Source: Natrinema ejinorense
Lineage (GTDB): Archaea > Halobacteriota > Halobacteria > Halobacteriales > Natrialbaceae
DNA length: 64,000 bases
NCBI RefSeq assembly: GCF_002494345.1
Contig: NZ_NXNI01000001.1
Coordinates: forward strand, 3,658,001-3,722,000
Direction: 5' to 3'
In this document: positions 50,781-59,905 of the stretch, piece after piece
Layout: each line of letters opens with the position of its first letter
Numbering within the stretch: position 1 is the first letter of the stretch
The notes under the pieces: generated by a model
Told to the model about the DNA's origin: nothing
The model's database searches: none
The model's input: the letters and a program-made list of their open reading frames with translations, nothing else
Translations under genes and position numbers: made by a program

Positions 50781-52953
50781 TGAATCAGAATCGAACGACG
50801 GAACGGGGACCGACGGCGAACGTCCCGTCGCCAGCGCTGGCAGCGACCCGCTAACGGAGTCGGATTCGCGTCTCGCGGCAGAGACGTCCGTGGACGTCGA
50901 CCCCTCGATATTGCACCTCTCGCCCGCCCAGCGGGAGGCTCGAGGGATCTCCGACGACGAGGTTCGTGAGAAGTTTCGCTCGGTCCTCGTCTACGGGACC
51001 GACGCCCAGAAAGAGCTCGGTGACGTCACGCTGCCCGAGATCTCGTTGGATCGGACGACCCTGACGAGCGTCGACCGGCACCCGATCGATCTCAGCGGCG
51101 CGACCATCGAGGGGCTCTCCCTCGAGCACACGCGGGTGACGCTGCCGATCGTCCTCGACGGGGCGACGATCGGATCGCTTCGCCTGCAAGAGGCCCACCT
51201 CGAGGCGCCGCTGTCGTGTTCGGACGCGACGATTACCGGTCCCGCGAGTTGCTTCGAGGCGAAGTTCGACGACGACGTCGCCTTCGACGGGACGACCTTC
51301 GAGGGGCCCCTCGACTGCGACGAGGCGACCTTCCGCGACGACGTCCGGTTCGACGGCGCGACGTTCGACGAGGAGGTGACCTTCCGCGCGGCCGAGTGTC
51401 ACGGCGACTCGAATCACCTCGAGGACAACACGACGTTTTCGGGGGCGACGTTCCGTGCGAGCGCGACCTTCCGGGAGACCGAGTTCGGCTTCACGCGGTT
51501 CGATGCCGTCGACTTCCGGGCGGAGGCGGTCTTCCAGGAGGCGACGTTCACCGGCGACGCCGAGTTTCGGGAGACCGCTTTCGGCGCGCTCGCGGACTTC
51601 GACGAGGTCCGGTTCGGGGGCGACACCGCCTTCGACGACGTCGCGTTCCACGGCCGAGCGGACTTCCGCGGGGCGACGTTTTCCGGCGGCGCTCGCGCGC
51701 TGGTCGACGACGCCAGTTTTGCGAACGCGACCTTCGGCGACGACGTTACGTACCGCCACGCGTCGTTTCGGTTCGTCACGTTCGCGGGGGCCGATTTCGA
51801 GGGGATCGCGCACTTCGAGTCGGCGGCGTTCGACGGCGACGCGGACTTCCCCGACGCGTCGTTCGACGGCGAGGTCGACTTCGACGAAGCCCGGTTCCGG
51901 GAGGACGCCGACTTCTCGAACGCTCGGTTCGACGGCCCCTGCGTGTTTCGCGGCTGCGAGTTCACCGGCGGCGCGAATCACCTCAAGGACGACGTCTCCT
52001 TCGAGGATGCCCGATTCGCCGACGACGTCGACTTCCACGACGCCGAGATCACGTCCGCGAACTTCGTCGGGACCGCGTTCGGCGGGACGATCGACTTCAG
52101 CCGCTGTGTCGTCTCCGAACGGATCGACTTCGAGGCACACGGAACCGACGCCGACGCGTTCGTCGACTTCACTCGCGGCAAGATCCGCAGCGGCCGAATC
52201 GTCCAGCCCGCCGAGGGCTGGGTGCGATACGACCTGACGCTCGCGAGCGTCGGGGACGTCGATCTCGAGGCCGAGCGAACGCGGGACCGCCGCCAACTCC
52301 TCGATTACTTCCGGTTCTGCCGGACGGAGTTCGACGAGTTCGACGGACACACGTTCGACTTCAGCGGCCACCGCGAGTACCTCGACCGAAACAGCTGGTC
52401 CATCCACGACTTCGACGAGCCGCCAGCGGACGCGGTCGACCGGGAGTACGCCCTCGCGATGACGCCGGAAGTGATCGAAACGACGTATCTCAAAGCCAAA
52501 CAGAGCGCGAGCGCGAACGGCGACATGAAAACCGCCGGCGAGTTCCGCGTCAAACGGCAGCGCTACAGCCGTCGGAAGAACCTCGAGACCGTCCGCGATT
52601 CCGAGGAGGGAATTTGGACCCGGACCAAGAACCTCGGGCGGGCCGCGGAGAACTTCTTCCTCGGGGTCACCTGCGGGCACGGCATGCGACCGATGCGGAT
52701 CGGCATCATGTTCGCCATCGCGCCGATGGCGTTCGCGATCCCCTACCTGTTCGACGGGCCGCTGTTCGAAACGGGAGCGGAGGGCGTCTACGAAACCATC
52801 TACTTCAGCTACATCAGCTACACGACGATCGGCTACGGCGACATCGGGCCGATCGGTCCGGTCGCCCGGTTTCTCGCCGGCTCCGAAGCCTACCTCAGTA
52901 CGATCCTCGCGGCCCTGCTCGTCTACGCGCTGGTCAAACGATCCGAACTCTGA
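50773..52953 (+). CDS. Pentapeptide-repeat protein with C-terminal two-TM potassium-channel pore
   Basis: The 726-aa protein is a fusion. After a disordered N-terminus, about residues 115-465 are pentapeptide-type repeats (A[D/N]LXX-like FDGATF, ATFRDDVRF, ADFSNARF), forming a right-handed quadrilateral beta-helix. A helical linker follows, then a minimal channel: TM1 near residue 642 (GIMFAIAPMAFAIPYLF), pore motif TTIGYGDIGP (683-692) with the K+ filter TxGYG variant TIGYGD, and TM2 ending VYALVKRS. The large cytoplasmic solenoid may sense a ligand and gate the pore. It is the last gene of the aminopropyltransferase/DUF2617 cluster. Function inferred. Confidence 0.85.
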   Translation: MTNESESNDGTGTDGERPVASAGSDPLTESDSRLAAETSVDVDPSILHLSPAQREARGISDDEVREKFRSVLVYGTDAQKELGDVTLPEISLDRTTLTSVDRHPIDLSGATIEGLSLEHTRVTLPIVLDGATIGSLRLQEAHLEAPLSCSDATITGPASCFEAKFDDDVAFDGTTFEGPLDCDEATFRDDVRFDGATFDEEVTFRAAECHGDSNHLEDNTTFSGATFRASATFRETEFGFTRFDAVDFRAEAVFQEATFTGDAEFRETAFGALADFDEVRFGGDTAFDDVAFHGRADFRGATFSGGARALVDDASFANATFGDDVTYRHASFRFVTFAGADFEGIAHFESAAFDGDADFPDASFDGEVDFDEARFREDADFSNARFDGPCVFRGCEFTGGANHLKDDVSFEDARFADDVDFHDAEITSANFVGTAFGGTIDFSRCVVSERIDFEAHGTDADAFVDFTRGKIRSGRIVQPAEGWVRYDLTLASVGDVDLEAERTRDRRQLLDYFRFCRTEFDEFDGHTFDFSGHREYLDRNSWSIHDFDEPPADAVDREYALAMTPEVIETTYLKAKQSASANGDMKTAGEFRVKRQRYSRRKNLETVRDSEEGIWTRTKNLGRAAENFFLGVTCGHGMRPMRIGIMFAIAPMAFAIPYLFDGPLFETGAEGVYETIYFSYISYTTIGYGDIGPIGPVARFLAGSEAYLSTILAALLVYALVKRSEL

Positions 52954-53012
52954 TCGGGCGCGGCCGAGACCGCGTCGATGCGTATTTTACTCGACCGGGA
53001 GAAGACCCACGT

Positions 53013-53234
53013 ATGAGTTCCGACGCAGACGTCGACCCCTCCGACTACGAGGGGCTCGAGGACGCGGACGTGACCATGCGAGTCAACGATCACGGCCTCC
53101 ACATCGCCGACGACGAGGAAACCGGCGTCTCGAGCCAGGGACAGACGCCCGAAGATGCCCTCGAAAACCTCGCGGCGGCCGTCCGGTCGTATCGGGAAGC
53201 GACGGCCGACGATACCGGAGACGACTGGCTTTAG
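53013..53234 (+). CDS. HicB-like antitoxin-family protein, orphan
   Basis: The 73-aa acidic protein resembles the HicB/UPF0150 fold: DVTMRVNDHGLHIADDEETG strands and SQGQTPEDALENLAAAVRSY, the helix that follows the DTPEEA-type turn. HicB normally neutralises a HicA mRNA interferase; no HicA gene lies in either flank, so this is probably a solitary regulator. A TATA-like GTATTTTAC at 52981-52989 precedes the start by about 28 nt. Confidence 0.75.
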   Translation: MSSDADVDPSDYEGLEDADVTMRVNDHGLHIADDEETGVSSQGQTPEDALENLAAAVRSYREATADDTGDDWL

Positions 53235-53319
53235 GCGGCCGGCGTGACGGCGGGTGGCGGGTACGGCCATTCGAACTGCAGGCGCTCGTTTTAGGCGTCC
53301 GTCCCTCGTCGGAATCGGT

Positions 53320-54753
53320 ATGGAACGCTACGATCTCGTCGTGCTCGGGGGCGGTTCGGGCAGTCAGGTCGCGACCGCGGCCGCCGAGCAGGGTCTCGAG
53401 GCGGCCGTCGTCGAGCCCGGCCCGCTCGGCGGGGCTTGCATTACCCGCGGCTGTGTGCCCTCGAAGGCGCTCATCCATCGGGCTGACGTGGTCACGGACG
53501 TCCGGAGCGCCGACGAATTCGGCGTCGACGCACGATTGAACGGCGTCGACTACGGCGAAATCACGGCCTCGATTCACGAAACCGTCTTCGAGAAGGCAGA
53601 CGCACAGGAATCCACCCTCCGAAACAGCGAGACCGTGACGCTCTATCGCGGCGAGGGACGGTTCGTCGACGATCGAACGATCGAAATCGAGCCGAACGCT
53701 GCGGAAGACGAACCGCAGGAAATCAGCGCCGACACCGTCGTCGTCGCCGTCGGCGGTCGACCGATGGTCCCGCCGATCGAGGGGCTCGAGGGCGTCGACT
53801 TCCACACGAGCGACGACGTGCTCTTTCTCGCGGAGCGGCCCGACGAACTCGTGATCGTCGGCGGTGGGTATATCGGGGTCGAGTTGGGCTATTTCTTCGG
53901 CGCACTCGGGACCGAGGTGTCGATCGTCGGTCGCAGCGACCGGCTGATTCCCGGCGAGGACGGCGACGTCAGTGCGGTCGTCACGGATTCGATGGGGGCC
54001 TACTGCGACGTCTACACCGGCCACGAAGCCACGGCGGTGAGTCAGGACGACGGGACGGTCGTCGTGACTGCGGAACCGAGCGACGACGGTGACGCGGTCG
54101 AACTCACCGCCGACGAACTCCTGGTGGCGACTGGCCGACGACCGAATACGGACACGCTCGACCTCGAGACCGCGGGTGTCGAGACCGACGAGACGGGGTA
54201 CGTCGAGACCGACGGGCATCTCGAGACGACCGCCGAGGGCGTCTGGGCGCTGGGCGACGTCCTCAGCGACCAGCCGTTCAAGCACACGGCCGACTACGAG
54301 GCCGGTATCGTAACGGAAAACGTCCTCGACGACGCCGGTCGGACGGTCGACTACGGGGCGATGCCCCACGCGATCTTCACCGAACCGCAGGTCGCCAGCG
54401 TCGGCCGGACGGAAGCCGAGCTCGCGGCCGACGGCCGCGAGTACGAGACCGTAACCGTTCCCTACGACGCCGCGCCGATGGGGATGATCCTCGAGGCCGA
54501 CGACGGATTCGTGAAGGCGCTCGCCGGACCGAACGGCGAAATTCTGGGCTGTCACGTCGTCGGCCCGCAGGCGTCGACGCTGATTCACGAGGTCGTCGTC
54601 GCGATGGACGGCGGCGGCACCGTCGCGGACGTCGCCGACCCGGTCCACGTCCATCCCGCGCTGAACGAGGTCGTCTACGCGGCGTTCGACGACCTTTCGG
54701 ACGCGAAGTACTCGACGGCGCCCGATTGGCGAGACGTGAACGGACGGGACTGA
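53320..54753 (+). CDS. Class I pyridine nucleotide-disulfide oxidoreductase (LPD/mycothione-reductase-like)
   Basis: The 477-aa flavoprotein opens with YDLVVLGGGSGSQVATAAAE (FAD fold), the redox pair GGACITRGCVPSKAL (C-x4-C), the NAD fold LVIVGGGYIGVELGYFFGAL and the dimer-domain His-Glu region VHVHPALNEVVYAAF. The pattern is closest to dihydrolipoyl-dehydrogenase and mycothione/mercuric-reductase-like enzymes; in haloarchaea such proteins are also candidates for gamma-glutamylcysteine-bis-type thiol reduction. Chosen start ATG 53320. It differs from the lpdA at 12249 in GGGSGSQ versus GAGPAGY, so it is probably not redundant. Confidence 0.86.
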   Translation: MERYDLVVLGGGSGSQVATAAAEQGLEAAVVEPGPLGGACITRGCVPSKALIHRADVVTDVRSADEFGVDARLNGVDYGEITASIHETVFEKADAQESTLRNSETVTLYRGEGRFVDDRTIEIEPNAAEDEPQEISADTVVVAVGGRPMVPPIEGLEGVDFHTSDDVLFLAERPDELVIVGGGYIGVELGYFFGALGTEVSIVGRSDRLIPGEDGDVSAVVTDSMGAYCDVYTGHEATAVSQDDGTVVVTAEPSDDGDAVELTADELLVATGRRPNTDTLDLETAGVETDETGYVETDGHLETTAEGVWALGDVLSDQPFKHTADYEAGIVTENVLDDAGRTVDYGAMPHAIFTEPQVASVGRTEAELAADGREYETVTVPYDAAPMGMILEADDGFVKALAGPNGEILGCHVVGPQASTLIHEVVVAMDGGGTVADVADPVHVHPALNEVVYAAFDDLSDAKYSTAPDWRDVNGRD

Positions 54754-54844
54754 AGGTATCACTGGCGATCAGCACGGACGGCGGATCGAGCGATTTCGGA
54801 CCCGCGGAAAAATACCGCGCAGGGGAGTGAACGTGCGCCGCTCC

Positions 54845-55552
54845 CTATTCCACGATGAACCCGCTTGCCAGCTCCAAGACCTCCGATTTGGAGCGTGGAT
54901 CGTCGAACGGCTCGGGGAATCCGACCTCGCCGTTGAGTTCCCGGAGGAACGAGGCGTGTCGCGCTTCGACGCTGTGGATGCTGAGCGCCGGCGGAACGAG
55001 TTCGAACGTATCGATATACGGCGCCGCACCGGCGTACGCCGAGACGCCGATATCCTCGAGGGTGGCAGCGGTGGCGATGAACTCCGCGGGATCCTGAACG
55101 GCCGTCCCGAAGTCGAACTCCGGACTCTGAACCGGTTGGCCACCCAGCGTTTCCACCGTTTGCCTGAGGACTTCCGCGTGGGTTATTTCGTGGTCGCGAA
55201 CGATGCGGAGTCGGTTGACGACCCTGTCTTGAATCGGTCCCCACCCCTCGAACTGCTGTTCGAAGGCCGCTTCGTCGATGTTCTGGATCCCGCGAGTGTA
55301 GAACGTCGCCTCGAGGTACTCGAGGGTGAGCGCGTAATTGAGGATCTCGACGTCGCTCCCGAATTCGTCGGGGACCGCGTCGGGCGGTGTATCCGCCGGC
55401 TGATCCTGTGCCGATTCGTCGGCCGTTTCGTCGTGGTCTCCGTCTTCGGACGCCGCTGCAGTGCCGACAGCGCCTGTCGTCAGCGCTCCGGCGAGGCCGC
55501 CGAGGACGGGTCGTCGACCGAGGTCGAATCGATCTGAATTGTCGTTGGTCAT
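54845..55552 (-). CDS. Tat-exported ferritin-like domain protein
   Basis: The 235-aa protein has a Tat signal (LGRRPVLGGLAGALTTGAVG) with cleavage near TAAAS, an acidic linker, and a ferritin-like four-helix domain: EILNYALTLEYLEATFYTRG, RDHEITHAEVLRQTVETLG, and SIHSVEARHASFLRELNGE, containing the repeated ExxH di-metal ligands. The family (Ferritin_2/DUF4439-like) is extracytoplasmic and of unclear substrate, perhaps metal or peroxide handling. It is convergent with the flavoreductase gene. Start 55552 fits the signal peptide. Confidence 0.86.
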   Translation of the reverse strand: MTNDNSDRFDLGRRPVLGGLAGALTTGAVGTAAASEDGDHDETADESAQDQPADTPPDAVPDEFGSDVEILNYALTLEYLEATFYTRGIQNIDEAAFEQQFEGWGPIQDRVVNRLRIVRDHEITHAEVLRQTVETLGGQPVQSPEFDFGTAVQDPAEFIATAATLEDIGVSAYAGAAPYIDTFELVPPALSIHSVEARHASFLRELNGEVGFPEPFDDPRSKSEVLELASGFIVE

Positions 55553-55768
55553 GCGTGGGAGGTACCGGATCGAACAACCAGGAACCGATGTTAAATATCG
55601 CGCAATCGTTTCCGCGTCCAACGTACGCTTCCGGCAGACTCCCTTGGGATCATAACAGAGGACATCGCCGACACGGTCATTATTAGTTGAAAACTATCGA
55701 TTCGGTATCGACGAAACCCATCCGTTCGCAGGTATTGCGTGAGCGGACGTACTGCGGCTACAAGGGGT

Positions 55769-56581
55769 TCAGTCGTCCTCGGTCGCCGAAACCGGTCCCG
55801 TTTCGATCTCGCCGTCGTTGGCGAGCCACTCCGTGAGACTGCCCTCGTAGAAGCGGACGTTCTCGTAGCCGAGCGCTTTCAGCACGACGTAGGTGTGGCT
55901 GATCCGTCGCGCGGTGTTACAGTAGAGGACGATCTCTCGATCCCGCGTGATGCCGTGATCGGCCAGCAGCGCCTCGAGTTCCGCTTTTGGCTTCAACCGA
56001 CGCGTCTCGTCGTCGACGACCTCGCGCCAGTCGAACCGCACCGCACCGGGGAGTCGGGCTTCTTCGAACTCGTCACGTTCGCGCGTGTCGACGAGGGCGG
56101 CGTCGCGCTCGAGGGCGTCCGCGACGGCGTCGTAGCTCACGAGCGGGCTCTCCTCGGGCGCGAGCGGGTCGGGTTCGTAGTCCGTCGGCTCGACCTCGGG
56201 AGTCTCGCTGGTCGTCTCGTACTCCCGATTCCAGGCGCTGTAGTCGCCATCGAGCAGGCGTACGTCCTCGTGGCCGTACTCGAGGGCGGTGAGCACGAAG
56301 CGGGCGGCGAAGACGCCGTGGGTGTCGTCGTAGACGACGATCGTGTCGTCGGGGCTGATACCCGCGTCGCCGAGCAGTTCCGCGAAGGCCTCGGCACCGG
56401 GCAGCGTCCCGCGGTCGACGTCGCTCTCGTCGCGGTAGCTGTCGAAGGGAACGTTCACTGCACCGGGCAGGTGACCGATCCCGTCGAACTCCCAGGCGTC
56501 CCTGACGTCGACGATGCGTACGGTGGGATCGTCCAGACGCGATGCGAGCCAGTCGGGGGAAACGACGACGGAGTCGTCCAT
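55769..56581 (-). CDS. Thiosulfate/3-mercaptopyruvate sulfurtransferase, two rhodanese domains
   Basis: The 270-aa protein has two rhodanese domains. The N-terminal inactive one contains VRIVDVRDAWEFDGIGHLPG; the C-terminal one contains ALVDTRERDEFEEARLPG and the active-site Cys loop VLYCNTARRIS. It transfers sulfane sulfur from thiosulfate or mercaptopyruvate to acceptors such as cyanide or proteins. A divergent paralogue starts 278 bp away, so both may share an upstream control region. Start at 56581 gives MDDSVVVSPDWLA. Cytoplasmic. Confidence 0.9.
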   Translation of the reverse strand: MDDSVVVSPDWLASRLDDPTVRIVDVRDAWEFDGIGHLPGAVNVPFDSYRDESDVDRGTLPGAEAFAELLGDAGISPDDTIVVYDDTHGVFAARFVLTALEYGHEDVRLLDGDYSAWNREYETTSETPEVEPTDYEPDPLAPEESPLVSYDAVADALERDAALVDTRERDEFEEARLPGAVRFDWREVVDDETRRLKPKAELEALLADHGITRDREIVLYCNTARRISHTYVVLKALGYENVRFYEGSLTEWLANDGEIETGPVSATEDD

Positions 56582-56859
56582 TACGCCGACGTTCGGAACG
56601 GAGACCCGAGTACGCACCGGTTTCGGGTCGATTTCGGCTTCCGGGACAGTGGCAACTCTTGCTTGTTTTTAGTGGGGGTGCTGACCTGTTCCGATTCGCA
56701 CATATCGATGATCCCTCGAAAGCGGCGATAGCAGCGCCTGTCCCGACGGGTACGAGAACCGGCGCTGTGAGAATCGGCAAATATTCCCGAAAGAGTCGAC
56801 TGGTGTCCGAATTGACCGGTTAAGAAGTCCCTTTGTGTGTCGCCATCGTGGGAACGGGT

Positions 56860-57723
56860 ATGGCAACCGACTACGCCAACGACGTACTCGTCACGGCCGA
56901 CTGGGTCGCTGACCGACTCGACGACTTCCAGGACGACGACTCCGACCACCGACTGGTCGAGGTCGACGTCGACACGGAAGCGTACGAAGACGCCCACGCG
57001 CCCGGCGCGATCGGGTTCAACTGGGAGACCCAGCTTCAGGACCAGACCCAGCGAGACATCCTCGAGAAGGAGGACTTCGAGGAACTCCTCGGCAGCCACG
57101 GCATCAGCGAGGACGACACGGTCGTCCTCTACGGTGACAACTCCAACTGGTTCGCCGCCTACACCTACTGGCAGTTCAAGTACTACGGTCACGACGAGGT
57201 CTATCTGCTCGACGGCGGCCGCGAATACTGGCTCGAGAACGACTACCCGACCACGGACGAGGAGCCGGACTTCTCGGCAACCGAGTACGACGCCGCCGGT
57301 CCGCGCGAGAGCATCCGCGCCTACCGAGAGGACGTCGAGAACGCGATCGACCGCGGCGTCCCGCTGGTCGACGTTCGCTCGCCCGAGGAGTTCTCCGGCG
57401 AGATCCTCGCACCCTCCGGCCTGCAGGAGACCGCACAGCGCGGGGGCCACATCCCCGGCGCGAAGAACATCTCGTGGGCCGCCGTGACCAACGACGACGG
57501 CACCTTCAAGGACTACGACGAACTCGAGGAGCTCTACGCCGAGGAAGACATCGACGGCGACGAGACGACCGTCGCCTACTGCCGCATCGGCGAGCGCTCC
57601 TCCGTCGCCTGGTTCGCGCTTCACGAACTGCTCGGCTACGAGGACACCGTCAACTACGACGGCTCCTGGACCGAGTGGGGCAACCTCGTCAACGCACCGA
57701 TCGAGACCGGTAGCGGCGAGTAA
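56860..57723 (+). CDS. Sulfurtransferase paralogue, two rhodanese domains
   Basis: The 287-aa protein is a two-rhodanese sulfurtransferase divergently transcribed from the paralogue at 55769. Signatures include LVEVDVDTEAYEDAHAPGA, GVPLVDVRSPEEFSGE and the active-site loop VAYCRIGERSSVAW (catalytic Cys; the CRIGERS-type loop resembles thiosulfate sulfurtransferases). Start 56860 gives MATDYANDVLVTADW. The different loops suggest that the two paralogues use different donors, which is inference. Confidence 0.9.
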   Translation: MATDYANDVLVTADWVADRLDDFQDDDSDHRLVEVDVDTEAYEDAHAPGAIGFNWETQLQDQTQRDILEKEDFEELLGSHGISEDDTVVLYGDNSNWFAAYTYWQFKYYGHDEVYLLDGGREYWLENDYPTTDEEPDFSATEYDAAGPRESIRAYREDVENAIDRGVPLVDVRSPEEFSGEILAPSGLQETAQRGGHIPGAKNISWAAVTNDDGTFKDYDELEELYAEEDIDGDETTVAYCRIGERSSVAWFALHELLGYEDTVNYDGSWTEWGNLVNAPIETGSGE

Positions 57724-57889
57724 GCGTAGTCGCGCGAACGGGCCGCGCTCGTTCGTGACGAACACCACACCGTCTCCGAAGCCGACGATTTTTCGAGTCG
57801 ACCACCGAGCCAGCGAGCGGCGTCGCTCCTCTCCCGCCGTCCCAACTCCCGTCCGACCAGTCGCGGGACGGATCGCTCGCCCGACCGGA

Positions 57890-59107
57890 TTACTCCTCGT
57901 GGATGTGATTCGACGCGATATCGCCCGGGGTCACGACTTCGAGGTCGCCGGCCGATTCGCGGTCGGCGAGAGCGGCGACCGTCTCCTCGAACGCCGATCG
58001 CGATTCGCCGGTGAGGTCCCCGTACGTAAGCGTCGTGATGGTCCGGAACTGGGCCGTCCGATCGAGCAACTGCGTCGCCTCGTCGGCCGACGGGCTGACC
58101 GCCCGCGGCGCGAGTGCGGGGTTCGACAGGTTTCCGTGGCCGGCGTAGCCGCCGACGAAGCCGATGTCGTGGTGCTCCTCGACGGCCGCCATCGTCGTCC
58201 CGTCGTACCGGTTGAGCGGGTACGCGAAGTAGCTCGCACCGTCCTCGAAGCCGTTGTCCTCGAGCCATTCGATTGCTCCCTGGATCTGGTCTTGCTGGGA
58301 CGACTCGCTCTCGCCGGCGAGATCGCTCGCGGACATGCCCTGGCTGCCGATCGTCCAGCCGTCGCTCTGGAGGGTCTCGAGTTGGCTGCGACTGAGGTAG
58401 CCGCTCCCGCCGACGTAGTCGGTGGGAACGAACACCGTCGCGGGGAGGTCGTGTTCGGACAGCGTCGAGCGGGCGCGGGTGTAAACGGACTCGGCACCGC
58501 CGTCGAACTGGAGGAGGACCTTGCCCGTCTCCGGTCGAGAGACGAAGTGGAGGTCGTCGACCCAGACCGTCACGGACCGCCCTTCGCCCGCCCACGCGGA
58601 GATCTTGACGTGCTCGATCGCGCTCAGGTCGGGATCGCCGTCGGTGTCGAACACACTGAAATCGTGGCGTGCAAACGGGAGTCCCGGGACGGTGGTACAC
58701 TGGAGGAGCAGCCGGTTGCCGTCGGTATCGGTGAGCTGAATGATCGGATCGACGTCGTCCTCAGTCATGAACGCCACCGCGGGGAACTCGTTGGAGAGGT
58801 CCCGAACCGAGTCGAACCGCCGTTTGATCATGACCCGATCCTCGCGCATCCCGGCTTCCATTCGACCGGACTGCTCGCCGACGTACGTTCGGTTCTCGTC
58901 GAGTTCGAGCGAGCCGTCCATTACCTCCCACATCGAAAGGTCGTCGAACTGATCGAACGACCCGGGTTCTTCGTCGATCGTATCCGAGCCATCGGACTCG
59001 TTCCCGTCCGTTTCGTTTGGATCGTCCGAGGTGTCAGAACCACTCAGCGCGGAACAGCCACCGAGCGTCGCCGCGGCAGCCGTCACCAGATACGCTCGTC
59101 GTTTCAT
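57890..59107 (-). CDS. Tat lipoprotein with degenerate NodB (polysaccharide deacetylase) domain
   Basis: The 405-aa protein has a Tat lipobox signal (KRRAYLVTAAAATLGGC) and an acidic Asn/Asp linker. Residues about 55-190 look like a beta-sandwich binding domain (SLELDENRTYVGEQSGRMEA; VTVWVDDLHFVSR). The C-terminal region has the NodB fold (KVLLQFDGGAESVYTRARST, FVPTDYVGGSGYLSRSQL, FAYPLNRYDGTTMAAVEE), but the metal-binding residues appear lost: the first motif reads QFDGG instead of TFDDG and the HxxxH motif is replaced by QGMSASDL. It may bind rather than deacetylate surface glycans. Confidence 0.82.
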   Translation of the reverse strand: MKRRAYLVTAAAATLGGCSALSGSDTSDDPNETDGNESDGSDTIDEEPGSFDQFDDLSMWEVMDGSLELDENRTYVGEQSGRMEAGMREDRVMIKRRFDSVRDLSNEFPAVAFMTEDDVDPIIQLTDTDGNRLLLQCTTVPGLPFARHDFSVFDTDGDPDLSAIEHVKISAWAGEGRSVTVWVDDLHFVSRPETGKVLLQFDGGAESVYTRARSTLSEHDLPATVFVPTDYVGGSGYLSRSQLETLQSDGWTIGSQGMSASDLAGESESSQQDQIQGAIEWLEDNGFEDGASYFAYPLNRYDGTTMAAVEEHHDIGFVGGYAGHGNLSNPALAPRAVSPSADEATQLLDRTAQFRTITTLTYGDLTGESRSAFEETVAALADRESAGDLEVVTPGDIASNHIHEE

Positions 59108-59269
59108 TTCGCTCGTGGACAGTCCCGGAGTGGTAATTGTTATGCCGTCGTTGGAGTTCGCTTTTCGAACAGTAACAGGTGAATACCGGCCGGCGTCGCG
59201 ACCTCGATCGGACATCGAGGCGAGCGCCGTCACGATAAACATAACCCGGCCCCGTCCGAATGCGTTCCC

Positions 59270-59905
59270 ATGACCGATCCGGAGACGTTCGTCGAAACCG
59301 TCAGCGAGGAAAACCAGACCGCCCTTTCACGACTCGGCTCCTCGAAGTCGCTGTACGCCGAGACCGGCGGCGAGATCGACACCGAACCCGTCCTCGAGGC
59401 CACCGCCGACGCCGAGTACGCCGCCTGGCAGACGTTCCTCGAGTGGGCCGACGACGAGGCTGACGAGGGGGCCCGCGCGGCCTTCGAGACGACGGCCGAG
59501 GAGGAACAGGACCATTACGAGACCGTCGACGACAAACTCGCCGACGACGAGTACGAGCCGACCGAGACGCCCCAGCTCCACGAGTACCTCCGCGACCGAG
59601 AGGACACCGTCTCCCGCGTCGGCGCGCTCGTCGGCCGCATCCTCGCGAGCCAGCGCTCGAAGGATCAGGTCGTCGGCTACTTCGTCGGCGACGCCGACCC
59701 CCAGACCGCCAGCCTGTTCCGCGGCTTCGGCGAGGACTTAGACGACCAACTCGAGCGCGCGACGACCCTCCTCGAGACGGTCTGTGAGGACGACGAGGAC
59801 TGGGACCGCGCCGAGGAGGCCGCGACGGGCGCGATCCAGGCCGCCTACGACGAGTACGTCGAGACGCTCGAAGGGATGGGCGCGAACCCCAAACCGGTCT
59901 GCTAA
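59270..59905 (+). CDS. Rubrerythrin/ferritin-like protein
   Basis: The 211-aa acidic protein has a ferritin-like helical layout with EATADAEYAAWQTFLEWADD, EEEQDHYETVDDKL and a second half with ILASQRSKDQVVGYFVG and DDQLERATTLLETV. The ExxxE/ExxH spacing in the first helices resembles the rubrerythrin di-iron site, but no rubredoxin domain or CxxC pair is present apart from the final Cys. Haloarchaeal members are annotated as rubrerythrin-like; a peroxide or iron role is inference. Divergent from the NodB lipoprotein. Confidence 0.72.
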   Translation: MTDPETFVETVSEENQTALSRLGSSKSLYAETGGEIDTEPVLEATADAEYAAWQTFLEWADDEADEGARAAFETTAEEEQDHYETVDDKLADDEYEPTETPQLHEYLRDREDTVSRVGALVGRILASQRSKDQVVGYFVGDADPQTASLFRGFGEDLDDQLERATTLLETVCEDDEDWDRAEEAATGAIQAAYDEYVETLEGMGANPKPVC

